A stretch of 64,000 bases of DNA from Tricholoma matsutake. Taxonomy: Eukaryota > Basidiomycota > Agaricomycetes > Agaricales > Tricholomataceae. A program made the position numbers and the translations under genes. Positions 35,893-48,305 of this stretch are shown here, piece after piece (position 1 is the stretch's first letter; each line of letters begins with the position of its first letter). Under the pieces are notes generated by a model that made no database searches, was not told the origin of the DNA, and saw only the letters and a program-made list of their open reading frames with translations. The stretch lies in NCBI GenBank assembly GCA_026075535.2, contig AP026540.1:186001-250000 (forward strand), in the 5' to 3' direction.

Positions 35893-37108
35893 TCCCAAGG
35901 TCACAGAAGATGACAAAGTACACTTCACCCACCGCTTTACCTCTGAAGCACAGTTGCAGAACTCTGTCACAGCCAGTCTTGACGACAACTCGGCTAGCAT
36001 TCAGGGCACCCAAATGAAAGTGTGTGAGCTCCTTAACTCTATCTCAGACTCAGTTGTGATTATTGCCAACAATATCAAGTGCATTCCAGAATCCCATCTG
36101 TTGCTCATGTTCAGGTCAGTGGCATGCCTTAGGCTTCAACAGTGGGCACCTGATGTCTTGGGTAACGATCTGGAGTCTATGTATAATCTCCTTCATGAGC
36201 ACATTGCCCTCAAGACATTTGAGCAGGTCTCGGGTGCATTTGGATACTCTCACATGGGAACAAACCTGTCGTGTGTCAACAATTTTGCACTTATGCGTAA
36301 ACTTTATCGACACTTCATTTTCTCGTATATGCATGGTATTGCCAAGTCAGAGGCAATGGGAATGACGTAGTGTGGTATGTAATTCCTGGAATTCTGTATA
36401 TGCCATTTGCAGATTGTATTTATTAATAAACCTTGATAGCTTGCTGATGGCAGGATGGATGTGTTCAGGGCATGTGGTTTCAATAAACACATTGTGGCCT
36501 TGGCTAGAGAGAATGAGGCCCATTTGGATGATGAGTTGGCCAAAGGGAATGCTGAGTCAGTTGATGCAGTGTACCACATCAAGGAGAAGCAGGGACATTC
36601 AACAAAAGTTACTGCATTCTTTAGAATGGCTGATCAAGAGCACAAGCAGATGAATAGAAGCAAAAGAAGACACCTTAAGTTTGCCAGTTTTTCTTTTTAC
36701 ATTTGACTGATCCTATTTATCTGTAGACTGGAGCAACGCTGTGAAGACCCCCCCATGCCAAAGTTATCTGAGCTCACTGCTCTCCCAAAGAAAGTCCCAA
36801 TTGATTGGTTTGATCCTATCTATTGGAACAATCTTTCTCTCCGTGAGTGTGCCCAATATGTCAAGAATGGTACTTATGTTGCTCTGCCACATGCAGAGCT
36901 CTGTGCCAGCTGGGATGAGTGTGAGAAATGGAAGAGTATGCCAGAGAAGGAGTTTATGGCCAAATATGGTGATGAAGTGCAGGCAGAATACAAGCTACCT
37001 ATGCCAGATGAATTGGAATGACTTGAGCAGCAGGATGATGAGGATGATGAAGATGAGCCAGATGTATCAGGTGAGGGGTCAGGAGATGAGGGCTCAGGTT
37101 ATGAATGA
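35893..37108 (+). pseudogene. Unrecognised multi-exon gene, C-terminal part
   Basis: Exons 35893 to about 36360, about 36455-36680 and 36728-37108 read as one protein (VTEDDKVHFTHRF start; FNKHIVALAREN; FDPIYWNNLSLRECAQYV), ending in an acidic Ser/Gly tail (DDEDDEDEPD). The only stop inside the last exon is TGA at 37019-37021 (ELE.LEQQ), an Arg-type position. The first segment begins at a CCAAG|GT-like border, so the N-terminus is missing or elsewhere. I do not know the family; it resembles the long accessory proteins that sit next to KDZ transposases in this window. Function unknown. Confidence 0.5.
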
Positions 37109-37817
37109 GATATGGGTGTTGTTTAATACATATTCTGGTTAATGGTGGTAATTGATCTACTTACCTCTTCATATTCATGCTTGCCAAGTCACTTAATGTA
37201 TTTCAAGTTAATACCATCTTTTCTATTTATCCAAAGCTATTGTTACAATCTGAGACACATGAGAGACAGATATAGGGCAAAATGGACATGGGGAAAATCT
37301 ATGACCTGATGAAAGACAACTGTTGTGATCCGAGACATGTGAGAGATATGAATGTAGGGTAAGGCAGATAAAGGGAAAATCTATGACCTGACAAAAGACA
37401 ACTGCACGAGTAGAGCGCAATATGTGCACAGAGCGAGTGAGCCATGTGGCAACATACAAGGGTGGAACAGACTTGGCTTCAGTGAGCTGTGCCTCCCTGC
37501 ACTTATGCGTGTCCATAACTTTGAGGGGTGTTGTGCACGAGATGAGCAAGCTAAGAACTAATGCACAGGATTACGAGTTGCAAGTTGGTATTAATCGAGT
37601 GCTATTATCAGACTAAGGTATTACAAACAATACTATAGACTTAAATATGCAGAAACAGAACATAGGTAGTATGCTAAAGATAGCACAGAACAGAATAAGG
37701 AAGTAGAAGCGGAACAAGATGTCAAGTGGGAAAGAAGTCAGAACAGGAAAATGAAGCATAGAATGAAGGCATAATTGTGGCTATAACAGCTATTTACACA
37801 TTGCCAGGGATGCAAAA
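37109..37817. other. Intergenic stretch before KDZ-1 tail
   Basis: Contains a ~100 bp imperfect direct repeat (ATCTGAGACACATGAGAGA at 37246 and ATCCGAGACATGTGAGAGA at 37327). No gene or strong palindrome seen. Confidence 0.4.
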
Positions 37818-37863
37818 TTATTGGCGCCCTCTGTTGGGAGCCCAACATACAACCAGGACCTTC

Positions 37864-38684
37864 TGTAAGTCTGGCCCCACAGACTCACAACATTACGACA
37901 AGTTAATTTACCTACACCGCCATTACACACTTCCACGGTGCCGGCACATCACACACATCGCTGACACAATCACCCTCGCCACTGACACAGCCACCTATGG
38001 TGCATAAACAACTCACCAACACCAGACATACCAATGTCTGTGTTACATTACTACACCACCGTTACACACTTCCACAGCGCTGGCACAGTGACACACAGTG
38101 CCGACACAACCACCCTTGCCGCTGGCACAGCCACTGGCGATAGCATAGCCACCTACGGTGCATAAACAACTCACCAACACCAGATATACCAATGTCTGTA
38201 TTACAGTGAGTTATGGCCACCCTATGCCGCCAACACACTCCCACGGTGCCAACACAGCCACACACATCGCTGACACAATCACCCTCGACACCGGAACAGC
38301 CACCGGTGAATACAACAACAACAACTGGCGACATGCATCCTGGCAACAGCACCATACATCCTTATTTCCACATCCAGCAGTGCCAACATTATCCTATTGA
38401 TGCGGTACCTTCCTATTATATGACTATGCCCGATGCGGCCTTCCCAAATCACACACTATGCTTGATGTGGCCTTTTACTTACACGGTCGATCTTTTTCTT
38501 ATATATTACTTATTTTTTATTCCTTAACCTTCGTTCCTACTTCCATGCAACGAAGGTATAGTAACTTCCTATTCTTTTATTTGTAGTAACTTATGGTTCC
38601 TACTTCCATGCAACAAAGATAATTTGATCCTGTCTTTTAGTAAACCTAAGTCTAGTGTAGGCTGCCAAACTTGGCATCCTTCCA
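37864..38684 (+). repeat. 5' LTR of element 3
   Basis: 821 bp. It contains three imperfect internal repeats of a ~100-170 bp segment (CGGTGCATAAACAACTCACC, then ACACCAGACATACCAATGTC and ACAC-rich spacer). The 3' part has TATATATTACTTATTTTTTATTCC promoter/terminator-like sequence and a CTTCCATGCAACGAAGG hairpin-like repeat. Confidence 0.95.
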
Positions 38685-39000
38685 CTTTTTTTTTTTGACA
38701 CCGACAACTTTCTTCACCTACTGAACCAACCCTGTCTTGGCAACCTTCCCCCCTCATCCCACTCCTCACCAGGAGTATGAGAAGAAGTTTTCAAGATTCT
38801 GGCCAACCAGCCGAATTTGAGACACTACCAACCACACAATGAAAGTGCTGGCACATCTGCCAATCACTGCCACTGTCACCACCAAACACTGATACTGACT
38901 CGTGCACCGACAAAAGTACAGTGGCAGCAGAGTCTGTACACCAACCATCACAATTAACCATCCCAACTACCAGGCTGCACCACCTGCCACTCAAACCAAA

Positions 39001-41286
39001 ATGTCACCCTCCACACAACCCCTCGCCAAAGTGAAGGTCACAAAGATGAAGGAATGCCCAATGCTCACTGCCAGAAAAATCACCCCTCTCATCATGCAAC
39101 TGTGGACCCTTGCATGCAAACACTATAAGAAGCACGGTGGGAAGACAGATGATAAAATTGTCAGCCACGTCGCTGAGGGCATGTTTGAACCTCGCCTTGT
39201 GGCATGGTACCAAGCCGACCAAACTTGGATTGATGCCCTCTCCCTGGATGGATACCTTGGTGAGCTCTCCCAGCTCATCCTGGAGAAGAACTGGGCCCAC
39301 AACATCCTCAAAACCATCCTCTCCTCATCGCAAGGCGACCAGGTCTTCATTGACTGGAAAATTGAGATTGAGAACCTGAATGCCATCCTCGCCACCTCTG
39401 CACTGGCTGAGGCCCTGACCAAGGCCAAACTCAAAAACCAACTCCAATCCAACCTCCACCCTGACTTGAGACTCAACATCAGTCTTAAGCCTGTCCTGGC
39501 CACTGAACTTGCCCCCTGGGCCCTCGAGGTAAAGGAACACGATGACCGCATGCATGCAGAAGATGCACGCACCCAAAAACTCATTGATGCCTCCACCGCT
39601 GCATGTGCCACATGCCACAGCGAGAAGAAAGACCGACTTTCTTGACTCACTGACCCGCTGGCAAAGAGAAACTCTCCCACTGTTGGCCCCAGCAAAACAA
39701 AACAGGTTGAGAAGAAGTGCCTCCCTGCCCTCACACTCAAAGAACAGGCAATCCTCAAAAAACACGCCGGCTGCACACAATGCCGGAAATTGTATGCCAG
39801 CCACAAGGACCCTGACTGTCCCATGAAGGCAGACAACACCTGGCCTGATGCCGAGACATACATCACACTCACGGTGCTGGCAGTGGCAACAAAGGCGGCG
39901 GCAGAGGACAACAAAACCAACTCATATGTCCCTCCCCCTGCTGATGTCCCCTTTACTGTATCACACCTATTTCCTACCCTCTATGCCACTGGCCCCCTCA
40001 TCACCAAATTCCCCCTTAAAATCTATCCACTAATGGACATTGGTTGCCCCCTCCGACGTTATCCTCTCCCTAAAAAGGAAAATAACATGTCGTTGTTGAC
40101 CCAGCAAAAAATCAACTGTGAGGAATATGTCAAATTAGAGCTGCAATCAGACCAGGGGATATGGAAATCGGGAGTCCACAAGATGAAAGTAAATAAGGGA
40201 TTATCATTCCCCATTATATTAGGAATGCCATTTCTTTCATCAGAACAGATCATGATTGATACCCATGAGCAAACTGCCATTGACAAATGCTCCGGTTTTG
40301 ACCTCCTAAATCCACCCTCTCAAACACCCCAGCCCCAGGGCAAACAATGGGTTACACCTCCACCAACACCAAAGAAAATTCGGACTCCAAAACCACCTAC
40401 ACTGGAAAACTCTGGAGCACCAGCACTTGCCGGATGCCTTCTCCCCGGACCCATCATGGCCACCGTGTGAGACTGCATTGAAGGCCTAGCATTCCAAGAA
40501 CTCCTCAAAGAAAAAGATACAAAAATGAAACTCAAATTCACCAACTGCTTCCCACTTCGTCTCCCTGATAGCACCAAAGATATTCCCAGCCACATGTTCC
40601 ACCGCATCTGACTCAAAGACCCCACCAAGGTCAACAATGGCAAAGGATATGCAGCTCCCAAGAAATACCAAGAACCTTGGAAGAGACTGCTGGATGACCA
40701 CCTCAAAGCTGGCTGCATTCGGCCATCCTCCTCAGAATTCGCCTCACCAGCATTCTTTGTGCCGAAATACATCGCTGGGGTACCTGACTTAACAGTTGAC
40801 CCTTGGTGGGTGAATGACTACTGAGCAATCAACAGTAACACTATATGAGACAACTTCCCCCTACCCCACATAGACAATATACTTGCTGACTGTGGGAAGG
40901 GAAAAATATTTAGCAAGATGGACATGACGAACTCCTTCTTCCAGACATGAGTACATCCTAACAACATTCACCTCACTGCCATAAGAATGCTGTGGGGACT
41001 TTATGAGTGGACCATCATGCCACAGGGTGGATGCAACACTCCGGCCACACATCAGCACTGAATGACTGATGCACTACAAGAACTCATCAGCAAGATTTGC
41101 CATGTGTATCTTGATGATATCATCATATGGGCACAAACTCTGGAGGAACACAAATGAGACTGCACCGCCGTTCTTGAAGCCCTCCAAAAAGCCAGTATCT
41201 ACTGCAATCAGGCGAAATCCAACCTCTTCGCCACCGAATTATGTTTCCTCAGTCATATCATCTCAGGGACAGGCCCGCAAAACTGA
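39001..41286 (+). pseudogene. Element 3 gag, protease and reverse transcriptase
   Basis: Gag starts at ATG 39001 (MSPSTQPLAKVK) and contains capsid-like helices and a zinc knuckle CTQCRKLYASHKDPDC (~39777-39825). Protease has PLMDIGCP where D-S/T-G is usual, so its active site looks altered, and a flap ILGMPFL. RT has FPLPHIDNIL, MPQGGCN and the catalytic VYLDDIIIWA (~41105-41130). TGA interrupts the frame at 39643, 40468, 40609, 40822, 40846, 40948, 41059, 41155 and 41284; no TAA or TAG occurs. Most contexts clearly call for Arg, for example DY.AINSNTI.DNFPLP. A small deletion near 41300 ends this frame. Confidence 0.92.
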
Positions 41287-41299
41287 CTGAATTGCATCT

Positions 41300-43483
41300 T
41301 GGCCACAACCAACAACTGCCACCAATGTCAGGGGGTTCCTTGGACTCACCAGATACATTGCCACCCTCCTTCCGGCACTCGCTGAATATACAAGCATACT
41401 CACACCGCTCACCACCAAGGAATGTGACTGGGAATTCCCCCCATGGACCGCAGAACACCAGGCGGCCTTTGAACACATCAAAGACCTGGTTCTCGGCGCT
41501 GACTGTCTCACCGTAATTAATTATGAAGACAAGGCATTGAACATCTATGTCACCATCAATGCCAGCAACCACCGAACCAGCACCGTGTTGAGTTTTGGTG
41601 CAACTTGGGAAACTGCGAGACCAGTCACCTATGACTCCTACCAACTCAATGACACTGAGAAGAATTACCCTGTTCACGAGAAGGAACTCCTTGCCATCAT
41701 CAAGGCATTTAAGAAATGGAGATCCTACCTTCTCAGTACCCATTTCAAGGTCTTCACCAACCACCAAACACTCGAATATTTCCAATCACAGAAGGAGATG
41801 TTGAGATGACAAATGAGATGGTCAATGTACATGGCCAATTTTGACTACAACATTACCTATATCCGTGGCGAAGAAAACACCGCCGCAGATGCACTATCCC
41901 ACATGCCTGATGCCACACCAGATGCATGCCTCACTGCCTGTGCAATCACATACACATGCAATGCACTGGCTACACACGCCGCTGGCATACTAAACATTGC
42001 CGCAGACCAGTCACTTCTCGATGTCATCATTACCGGCTATGAGACTGATTCCTTTGCCAAACAACTTATGAAGGATATTGACATGAGGAGCATCGAAGGG
42101 GCAACCCTCACCGATCAACTCCTCTATGTCGGCCACTGACTTGTGATCCCACAAGATCTCAAGGTATGCGAACTACTCTACAACCTGGCACATGATACCT
42201 TGGGCCATTTTGGCTTTGAAAAAAGCTACAAATCCCTCCACGGCTCTTATTACTGGCCAAATATGCACCAGGATTTGGAAAATGCATACATCCCATCATG
42301 GACCAAGTGCCAGTGAAACAAAAACCAGACCACAAAACCCACTGGTCCCTTGCACCCACTACCAGTACCTGACGACCGCTTCGACACTGTTGCCCTGGAT
42401 TTCATTGGCCCACTACCAGAGGAGAATGGAAAGGACACCATCCTGACCATGACAGACCTCCTCAGTGCTGACATATGCATCACCGGCATTCACTCCTCAT
42501 ACACCGCTGCCCAGGTCACCATTGTGCTCTTTGATGAATGGTACTGCGAAAATGGCCTCATGCTACACCTCATCTCTGACAGAGATGCATGTTTCACTGC
42601 CGACCTTTGGACTGCACTCCACAAGCTCACCGGCATTAAACTAAATATGTCCACATCCTATCACCCCAAAACTGATGGCAGCAGTGAACGGACAAACAAA
42701 ACCATGAACCAAGCCATTCGGTACCATGTTGTCAACAATCAGAAGGGCTGGCTAGCTAAACTCCCCCGTGTATGGTTTGCCATCATGAACACCATGAATG
42801 CATCCACCGGCTTCTCTGGTTTCCAACTCAAAACCAGCTGATCTCCACCCATCATTCTGCCTATTGTGCCCCTCGCCGAAAATGCCACCGCTGAGCAGAT
42901 CACTGCACATGACACCATTACACGTGTCCACCTCTATGTTCAGGAAGCACAGGACAACCTCCTTGCTGCCAAAATTTGCCAGGCATATCACGCCAACAAG
43001 CACCGGGCGCCAGAGGATGTCTACGAGGTTGGTGACCTTGTCATGCTCTCCACCAAAAATCACCACCACAATTACAAATGCAAAGGCAAAACACAAGTTG
43101 CCAAATTCATGCCGTGACATGATGGCCCCTACATGGTCACACATACCTTCCCTGAACGCTCCAAATACACTCTCAAACTTCCCAACAACCCCAACACCTT
43201 CCCTGGTTTCCATGCACACCTACTAAAACAATATGTCCCCAATGACCCACTCCTCTTCCCTGACCGGGAACCAGCTTGGCCAATGCCAATTGTCACTGAA
43301 GATGGCACTGAGGAGTGGTACATTGACAAAATCATGGATGCATGCCAATGCGGCAGGGTTGTACAATACCTTGTCCATTATGAAGGATATGGGAAAGAAC
43401 ACAATGAGTGGTGCCCCAGCTCTGAAATGGCCAACACTGATGCCCTTAACCGGTGGGAAGATAAAAATGGGATGGAGGTCTGA
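41300..43483 (+). pseudogene. Element 3 RNase H, integrase and chromodomain
   Basis: Continues in frame 2 after the frameshift. RNase H region around 41450-41800; integrase zinc domain near 42190-42320 (HDTLGHFGFEKS ... KCQ); core with D in ALDFIGPLP, D in SDRDACF and E in DGSSERTNKTMNQ (42400-42720); GPY-like module (HDGPYMVTH); chromodomain at the end (WYIDKIMDA ... LVHYEGYGKEHNEW). TGA at 41807, 42137, 42314, 42839 and 43115 are the only internal stops. The final TGA 43481-43483 is taken as the natural stop. Confidence 0.92.
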
Positions 43484-43511
43484 GACCCACACAATTTTTT
43501 CAAGTGAGGAG

Positions 43512-44329
43512 TGTAAGTCTGGCCCCACAGACTCACGACATTATGACAAGTTAATTTACCTACACTGCCACTACACACTTCCATGGTGCCAGCACATCAC
43601 ACACATTGCCAACACAACCACCCTCGCCGCTGACACAGCCACCTATGGTGCATAAACAACTCACCAACACCAGACATACCAATGTCTGTGTTACATTACT
43701 ACACCACCATTACACACTTCCATGGCACCGGCACAGCTACACACATCACTGACACAACCACCCTTGCCACCGGCAATAGCATAGCCACCTACAGTGCATA
43801 AGCAACTCACCAACACCAGATATACCAATGTCTGTGTTACAGTGAGTTATGGTCACCCTATGCCGCCAACACACTCCCACGGTGCCAACACAGCCACAGA
43901 CATTGCTGACACAATCACCCTTGACACCGGAACAGCCACCGGTGAATACAACAACAACAACCGGCGACATGCATCCTGGCAACAGCACCATACATCCTTA
44001 TTACTCTTCTATCCACATCCAGCAGTGCCGACATTATCCTATTGATGCGGTACCTTCCTATTATGTGACTACACCTGATGCGGCCTTCCCAAATCACACA
44101 CTATGCTTGATGTGGCATTTTACTTACACAGTCGATCTTTTTCTTATATATTACTTATTTTTTATTCCTTAACCTTCGTTCCTACTTCCATGCAACGAAG
44201 GTATAGTAACTTCCTATTCTTTTATTTGTAGTAACTTAAGGTTCCTACTTCCATGCAATGAAGATAATTTGATCCTGTCTTTCAGTAAACCTAAGTCTAG
44301 TGTAGGCTGCCAAACTCGGCATCCTTCCA
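43512..44329 (+). repeat. 3' LTR of element 3
   Basis: 818 bp, near-identical to the 5' LTR. Differences are largely C/T or G/A, many at CG sites (for example ACACCGCC versus ACACTGCC and CACGGTGCCGG versus CATGGTGCCAG). A purine run (AAGTGAGGAG) just before it is the likely polypurine tract. Confidence 0.95.
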
Positions 44330-46166
44330 CCTTCCTGCCAATACCATAAGTGCCTGCTGGCCGCTGGACAGTTGTGACATGAGTGATAATATGGACAGGC
44401 TCAATAATACTAAGGTTGTTAGAGGGGAGTGCATCAACAATTCATACCATAAATACAGGGTGGTGTATGAATGGTGCCTGCCTCTCCTCTTGGGTAGATA
44501 GTGATTGATGTGAGCAGACTCTTATAAAGGTGTGCATTATTCCCTCCAGCAAAAGTCTCCAAATGTTTTGAATGAATCCTGTATCATGAGCCTGTGTCAA
44601 TGGATTGTAGAACTTTATAGCCCTGTTTCCTTTATGTGACCTTTCACAACTGAATGTGCACTCATCATGGTGCACCTGCAAAAGATGCTGGGCTTGTGGA
44701 GGGAGAATAATGGCATTTGGCAGATGGGGAAGATCAGAGTAAGCTCGGTATGATCTTCCTGTCTGGTGAAGATAATTAAGCAGATTGTTATAATCTACTT
44801 CAAGAAGGCAAGGTGCCTTTGCTAGAATATCTGCCACTTCTATAGGCTGGAGAGGTACACGATGGTCATCCATGGCCATGTCTCCTGGCTCAAGAATATC
44901 ACATAATTCTTGTAATGATCTTCACTGTGCAGTAAAGCATCTACATGTGCTTGACGACTCATCTGAGGAAGCATTGTAAGATATAGATCCCCTGATCTTG
45001 GTATTAGCTATCAATTTTTGAGCAAAATAATTGAAACACATATGGAGATGATAATTGGTGTTCATTTTTTGCAAGTTTCCATTCATTTGTTCACCTGGAA
45101 ACTCACTAAAAGAAGCCAAAGGACACCAATATTTGAGAAGAGCACCATTATGCATTGCATAATGATGGTTTGGCTTGGATGGATGATGTGGAAAAAGTTG
45201 TTGAATAGCAGTTCGATATTGAATATAATCTTGAGTATAGGCATCAGCATCAGCATTGGAGGTTTGATATGCAGCTACAATATCTGTTGCTGCAACAACA
45301 TGATAGAAGCAGTAGAAGTGCTGGTGGTGGAAATTTGTGGCCATAGTCATGTACCAGAATTCAGGAATAATGAGGGGAAAGATACATGTGAAGAGGGTGA
45401 GATATTCCTGACCTTTGAGCTTGCCATGGCTTGGTTCACCAAGATTGGTTGGTGGTCTTTGTATCCATGTTGGAAGAGTGATATCATGAATGCAATTTCT
45501 TATTGCTTGTAGCTCAGTTTCTGTGAAGCTAAAAGGCAAAGGGTCAACAGGAATATAGTCATCATCATCATCATCATAATTGAAGTCATATGCATAGGGA
45601 TTTGTGTGGCTCTGTGTGGCTGTAGGTGTTGATGATGAGGATGAGTCTGATAATTCAGAAGAAGATGGTGAGGGAGACATAGGTGGTGGTGTATGGCGCA
45701 TTGCCATTGCACCCTCAAGATTATGTTTAGCTGCTTCTTGAAAAAGGTCATCCAATTCTTCAGCAGAATCTGATACATCTGCCTCACTCCACTGCTCATC
45801 CTTTTCCACCTCTTTAACTTTTTGGCTTTCATCCTCATCCCGTCCAATTCCCCAGAGTGCACAAAGATGATGCTGTAAAAGACCCTCAAGCCAGTTATGC
45901 ATAAAACCTAGTACAACATGTTTGACTGGATCCCAATATGGAAGATTATGCAGTGGAGTCCATCACACACCAGTTGTCTTTTGCAGAGCATTTCGACCAG
46001 CTTTGCTTGTCTGATGCAACCATGCCTCTGCCTGTGCTCCCACCTGTGCACCATTACGGAGTTCCCAAGATTGAATATTGAGATCCTCTAGCTGATCACT
46101 GGTGCAGAGGCAGAAAGAACGAGTCAACCATGAGTCAACTGCCTCAGAACTTGCCTGTTGTGTCAT

Positions 46167-46337
46167 AACAAAAGTTCGGTTTGAACCAGATTCAAGACGG
46201 TTCTGAGATTTTGTGCCCTGCCCAAACCCAGAACTGGACTTGTGGTCCAGTTCTGCACAACCATCGAACCTTGGACCAAACTTCGGTCCAGTTCCAAAAG
46301 GTTCAGGTTTGAACTTTGGTTCAGAACCAGAGTCCAG
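46167..46337. repeat. hAT-like element end fragment
   Basis: About 170 bp rich in GGTTCGAACC/GGTCCAGTTC steps and ending GGCATCCCTAG. It separates the truncated KDZ-1 from the hAT gene and looks like one end of a non-autonomous hAT-type element whose other end I cannot identify. Confidence 0.45.
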
Positions 46338-46832
46338 ACTGCGGCATCCCTAGTAACAATGCTAAAGGTGATGATGATGATGATATGGAATTTTTGGCTG
46401 GTGATGCTCTCAGGAAAGCCTTGGCCCTTGTCAAACAGGTATTTAGTTGAATTCAAAAACTCAACACTTATTGACTCTGATGTTAGATATGGGCATAATC
46501 CCAAGCAAGAGCATTCTTCTGATCTTCATGTGCACAAGTTGGGATTAATCCACTTGAATTACTCCTGTGGATCTGTACACAATGGGGATCATTGTACAAA
46601 TTTCTTGATAGAATTTTGGGTTTGCACAAGGTGCGCTGTCAATTTATCTAAGCTATTTATTTCTTCCGACTTTAGACCCATGAAGGCAGTTGACCAATTT
46701 GTCCTCCTCACTGATGCAAGCAACAGAGTGCCCGATTTACCAAAAGATTGTTGCTATGCTGTCTTTCGGCTTACCAAGAAGGACTGGGATAAACTGAATA
46801 TCATCCAGGATGTGCTTGTTAAACAGAAAAAA

Positions 46833-46906
46833 TGACCAGACTGGGGATTGAACCCAGGCCCTCCTGGACATATACCAGATGCTCTGACTAACTGAGCTAT
46901 CAGGTC
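46833..46906 (-). other. tRNA-like sequence, left arm of foldback
   Basis: 74 nt that fold as a cloverleaf: acceptor GACCTGA/TCTGGTC (6 of 7 pairs), D arm GCTC...GAGC, anticodon stem TCTGG/CCAGG and T arm CTGGG-TTCAATC-CCCAG. A and B boxes look intact. The anticodon loop TATATGT lacks the invariant T33, so a working tRNA is unlikely. A SINE-type promoter is more plausible. Confidence 0.6.
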
Positions 46907-47195
46907 TTATAGGGTTCAACAGAACAAGGATACCATATAACCAGACATGGATTGCTATCCCTATCACATCACATTTTAGTGTGTGTGTGTGCAAACTATG
47001 GTCTGTTAAGTACTGATTAAGCAGTGACAGATTATATAATCCAACACACCCCCTTTGTTGGATTATATAATCTGTCACTGCTTAATCAGTACTTAACAGA
47101 CCATAGGCTGCACACACACACACTAAAATGTGATGTGATAGTGATAGCAATCCATGTCTGGTTATATGGTATCCTTGTTCTGTTGAACCCTATAA

Positions 47196-47269
47196 GACCT
47201 GATAGCTCAGTTGGTCAGAGCATCTGGTATATGTCCAGGAGGGCCTGGGTTCAATCCCCAGTCTGGTCA
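47196..47269 (+). other. tRNA-like sequence, right arm of foldback
   Basis: The inverted partner of the left-arm copy, differing by one transition in the D loop (AGTTGGTC versus AGTTAGTC). Same cloverleaf and same atypical anticodon loop. Two opposing pol III-type promoters thus point toward the element's ends. Confidence 0.6.
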
Positions 47270-48305
47270 TCTTTTCTGTTTAACAGTGCTTAGAGTATGT
47301 TTCAGTACTTTCACAAAGTTATGATTAATGTCCCATACCAGGAGCCATCTAATGTCCAACAGACATTCTCGAAGGAGTGTAATCCAACTGTATGGCACAT
47401 CATCCCTTCACTAGAGTTCCTTATCAAGCATTGGCAGACCATGGTTGATCATCCATGGTATTGAACAGTCAGCGATGCAATTACTCACAGGGTGGAAAAT
47501 TTCGAGAAATGGTATCACTGGGTGGATGACACATCTGATGCATACTTCATATGTCTTGGTACATGTTCTGCTTGCTCCATGACTCTGATATACTAATACT
47601 TGGAATGGCCTACAGTCCTTGACCCTAATGTAAAAGACTTGTACTTCCACAGCCGTTGGTCACACGACCAATACTCTGCTAGTATGAAGAGGCTTGAAGA
47701 AGTAGTATGTCATCAACTCCCTATCTCTTACGCTACTTCTAATAACATCCAGTTTGACAAATATTACATCCCACCTGCTTCCCCACCAGCAGCTTCGTTG
47801 TCCAAACTCGGTAACAATTATTCAGACATCAACACTACCACACCATCGGTGCATTATGGCAGCTCCTACCTTCTTGAGGCTGTGCAATCTTTCTGTCAAC
47901 AGGAGAAGGCTGTCGGGAGTCCTCGGGATGAGTTGAAATGGTATCTTGAATCTGGTCAGGAGAGCACAGACAATGTAATTGGATGGTGGGGCCATCAAAC
48001 TGACTTGAGGTACCCAATGATGCATTGGATTGCTCGTGACTACCTTGCTATTCAAGGATCTGACACCCCATTGGAACGAGCTTTTAGCAGTGGTGGAATC
48101 ACTGATACTGCATGCTGAAATAGGCTGTCTACTGAAATCTTCATGTCAATTCAAGTCTTGAAAAGTGCATACTGCAATCAACATGTGGCGGCAAGCCACC
48201 AAGCAGTGGAACACATTGATGCTTTACTTACAGGATTTGACAATAAAACTTACTAGATATATAGGGGTTCATAGTTTACATGATCTTACTACCAGCATTT
48301 GTTGC

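Larger units (their letters stand above)
37864..44329 (+). mobile_element. Complete Ty3/gypsy LTR retrotransposon (element 3)
   Basis: 6466 bp with LTRs at 37864-38684 and 43512-44329, TGTAAG...TTCCA ends and a perfect 5 bp duplication CCTTC on both sides (37859-37863 and 44330-44334). It encodes gag, protease, RT, RNase H, integrase and chromodomain in one plus-strand frame with one later frame change, but carries 14 in-frame TGA codons. It inserted into the 3' end of KDZ-1. The LTRs differ mainly by transitions at CG sites. Confidence 0.95.
37818..46166 (-). pseudogene. KDZ-type transposase (KDZ-1), split by an LTR retrotransposon
   Basis: KDZ transposases cut and paste large DNA transposons. 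The coding parts are 46166-44330 and, beyond the retrotransposon, 37863-37818 with a TAA stop; the protein reads across the 5 bp duplication (GIGRK then VLVVCW). Family signatures are PYWDPVKHVVLGFMHNWLEG, an Asp/Ser-rich insert, LPTWIQRPPTNLG, NHHYAMHNGALLKYWCPL followed by FPGEQMNG, and a C-terminal DECTFSCERSHKGNRAIKFYN. Several TGA codons replace Arg (for example GV.WTPL and FMV.IVD). The N-terminal half is lost at 46166, where a hAT-type end abuts. The separate exons are in slightly different frames near 44900, so it is dead. Confidence 0.8.
46818..47286. mobile_element. 469 bp foldback element with tRNA-like arms
   Basis: A nearly perfect inverted repeat with arms of about 225 bp and a centre near 47051 (TTGGATTATATAATC mirror). 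Termini are GTTAAACAGAAAA...TTTTCTGTTTAACAG. Flanking TGCTT (46813-46817 and 47287-47291) is a 5 bp target duplication; removing the element rebuilds the hAT exon exactly through its splice donor. Each arm carries a tRNA-like sequence, in opposite orientations. No protein coding. Confidence 0.85.
46345..48256 (+). pseudogene. hAT transposase, C-terminal half, decayed
   Basis: Exon segments read an acidic AKGDDDDDMEFLAGDALRKAL block, then DQFVLLTDASNRVPDL, KKDWDKLNIIQDVL (interrupted by a 469 bp foldback element), EPSNVQQTFSKECNPTVW and the C-terminal hAT dimerisation region with GWWGHQTDLRYPMMHWIARD and LERAFSSGGITD. The stop is TAG 48254-48256. TGA at 47462-47464 (WY.TVSDAI) and 48116-48118 (C.NRLST) replace Arg; other small lesions are present. 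The N-terminal half is absent. Confidence 0.75.

Noticed and set aside
47196..47269. A functional tRNA gene
   Set aside because: The anticodon loop TATATGT lacks T33 and the acceptor has a mismatch; the same sequence occurs as both arms of a foldback element, so a tRNA-derived repeat is more likely.
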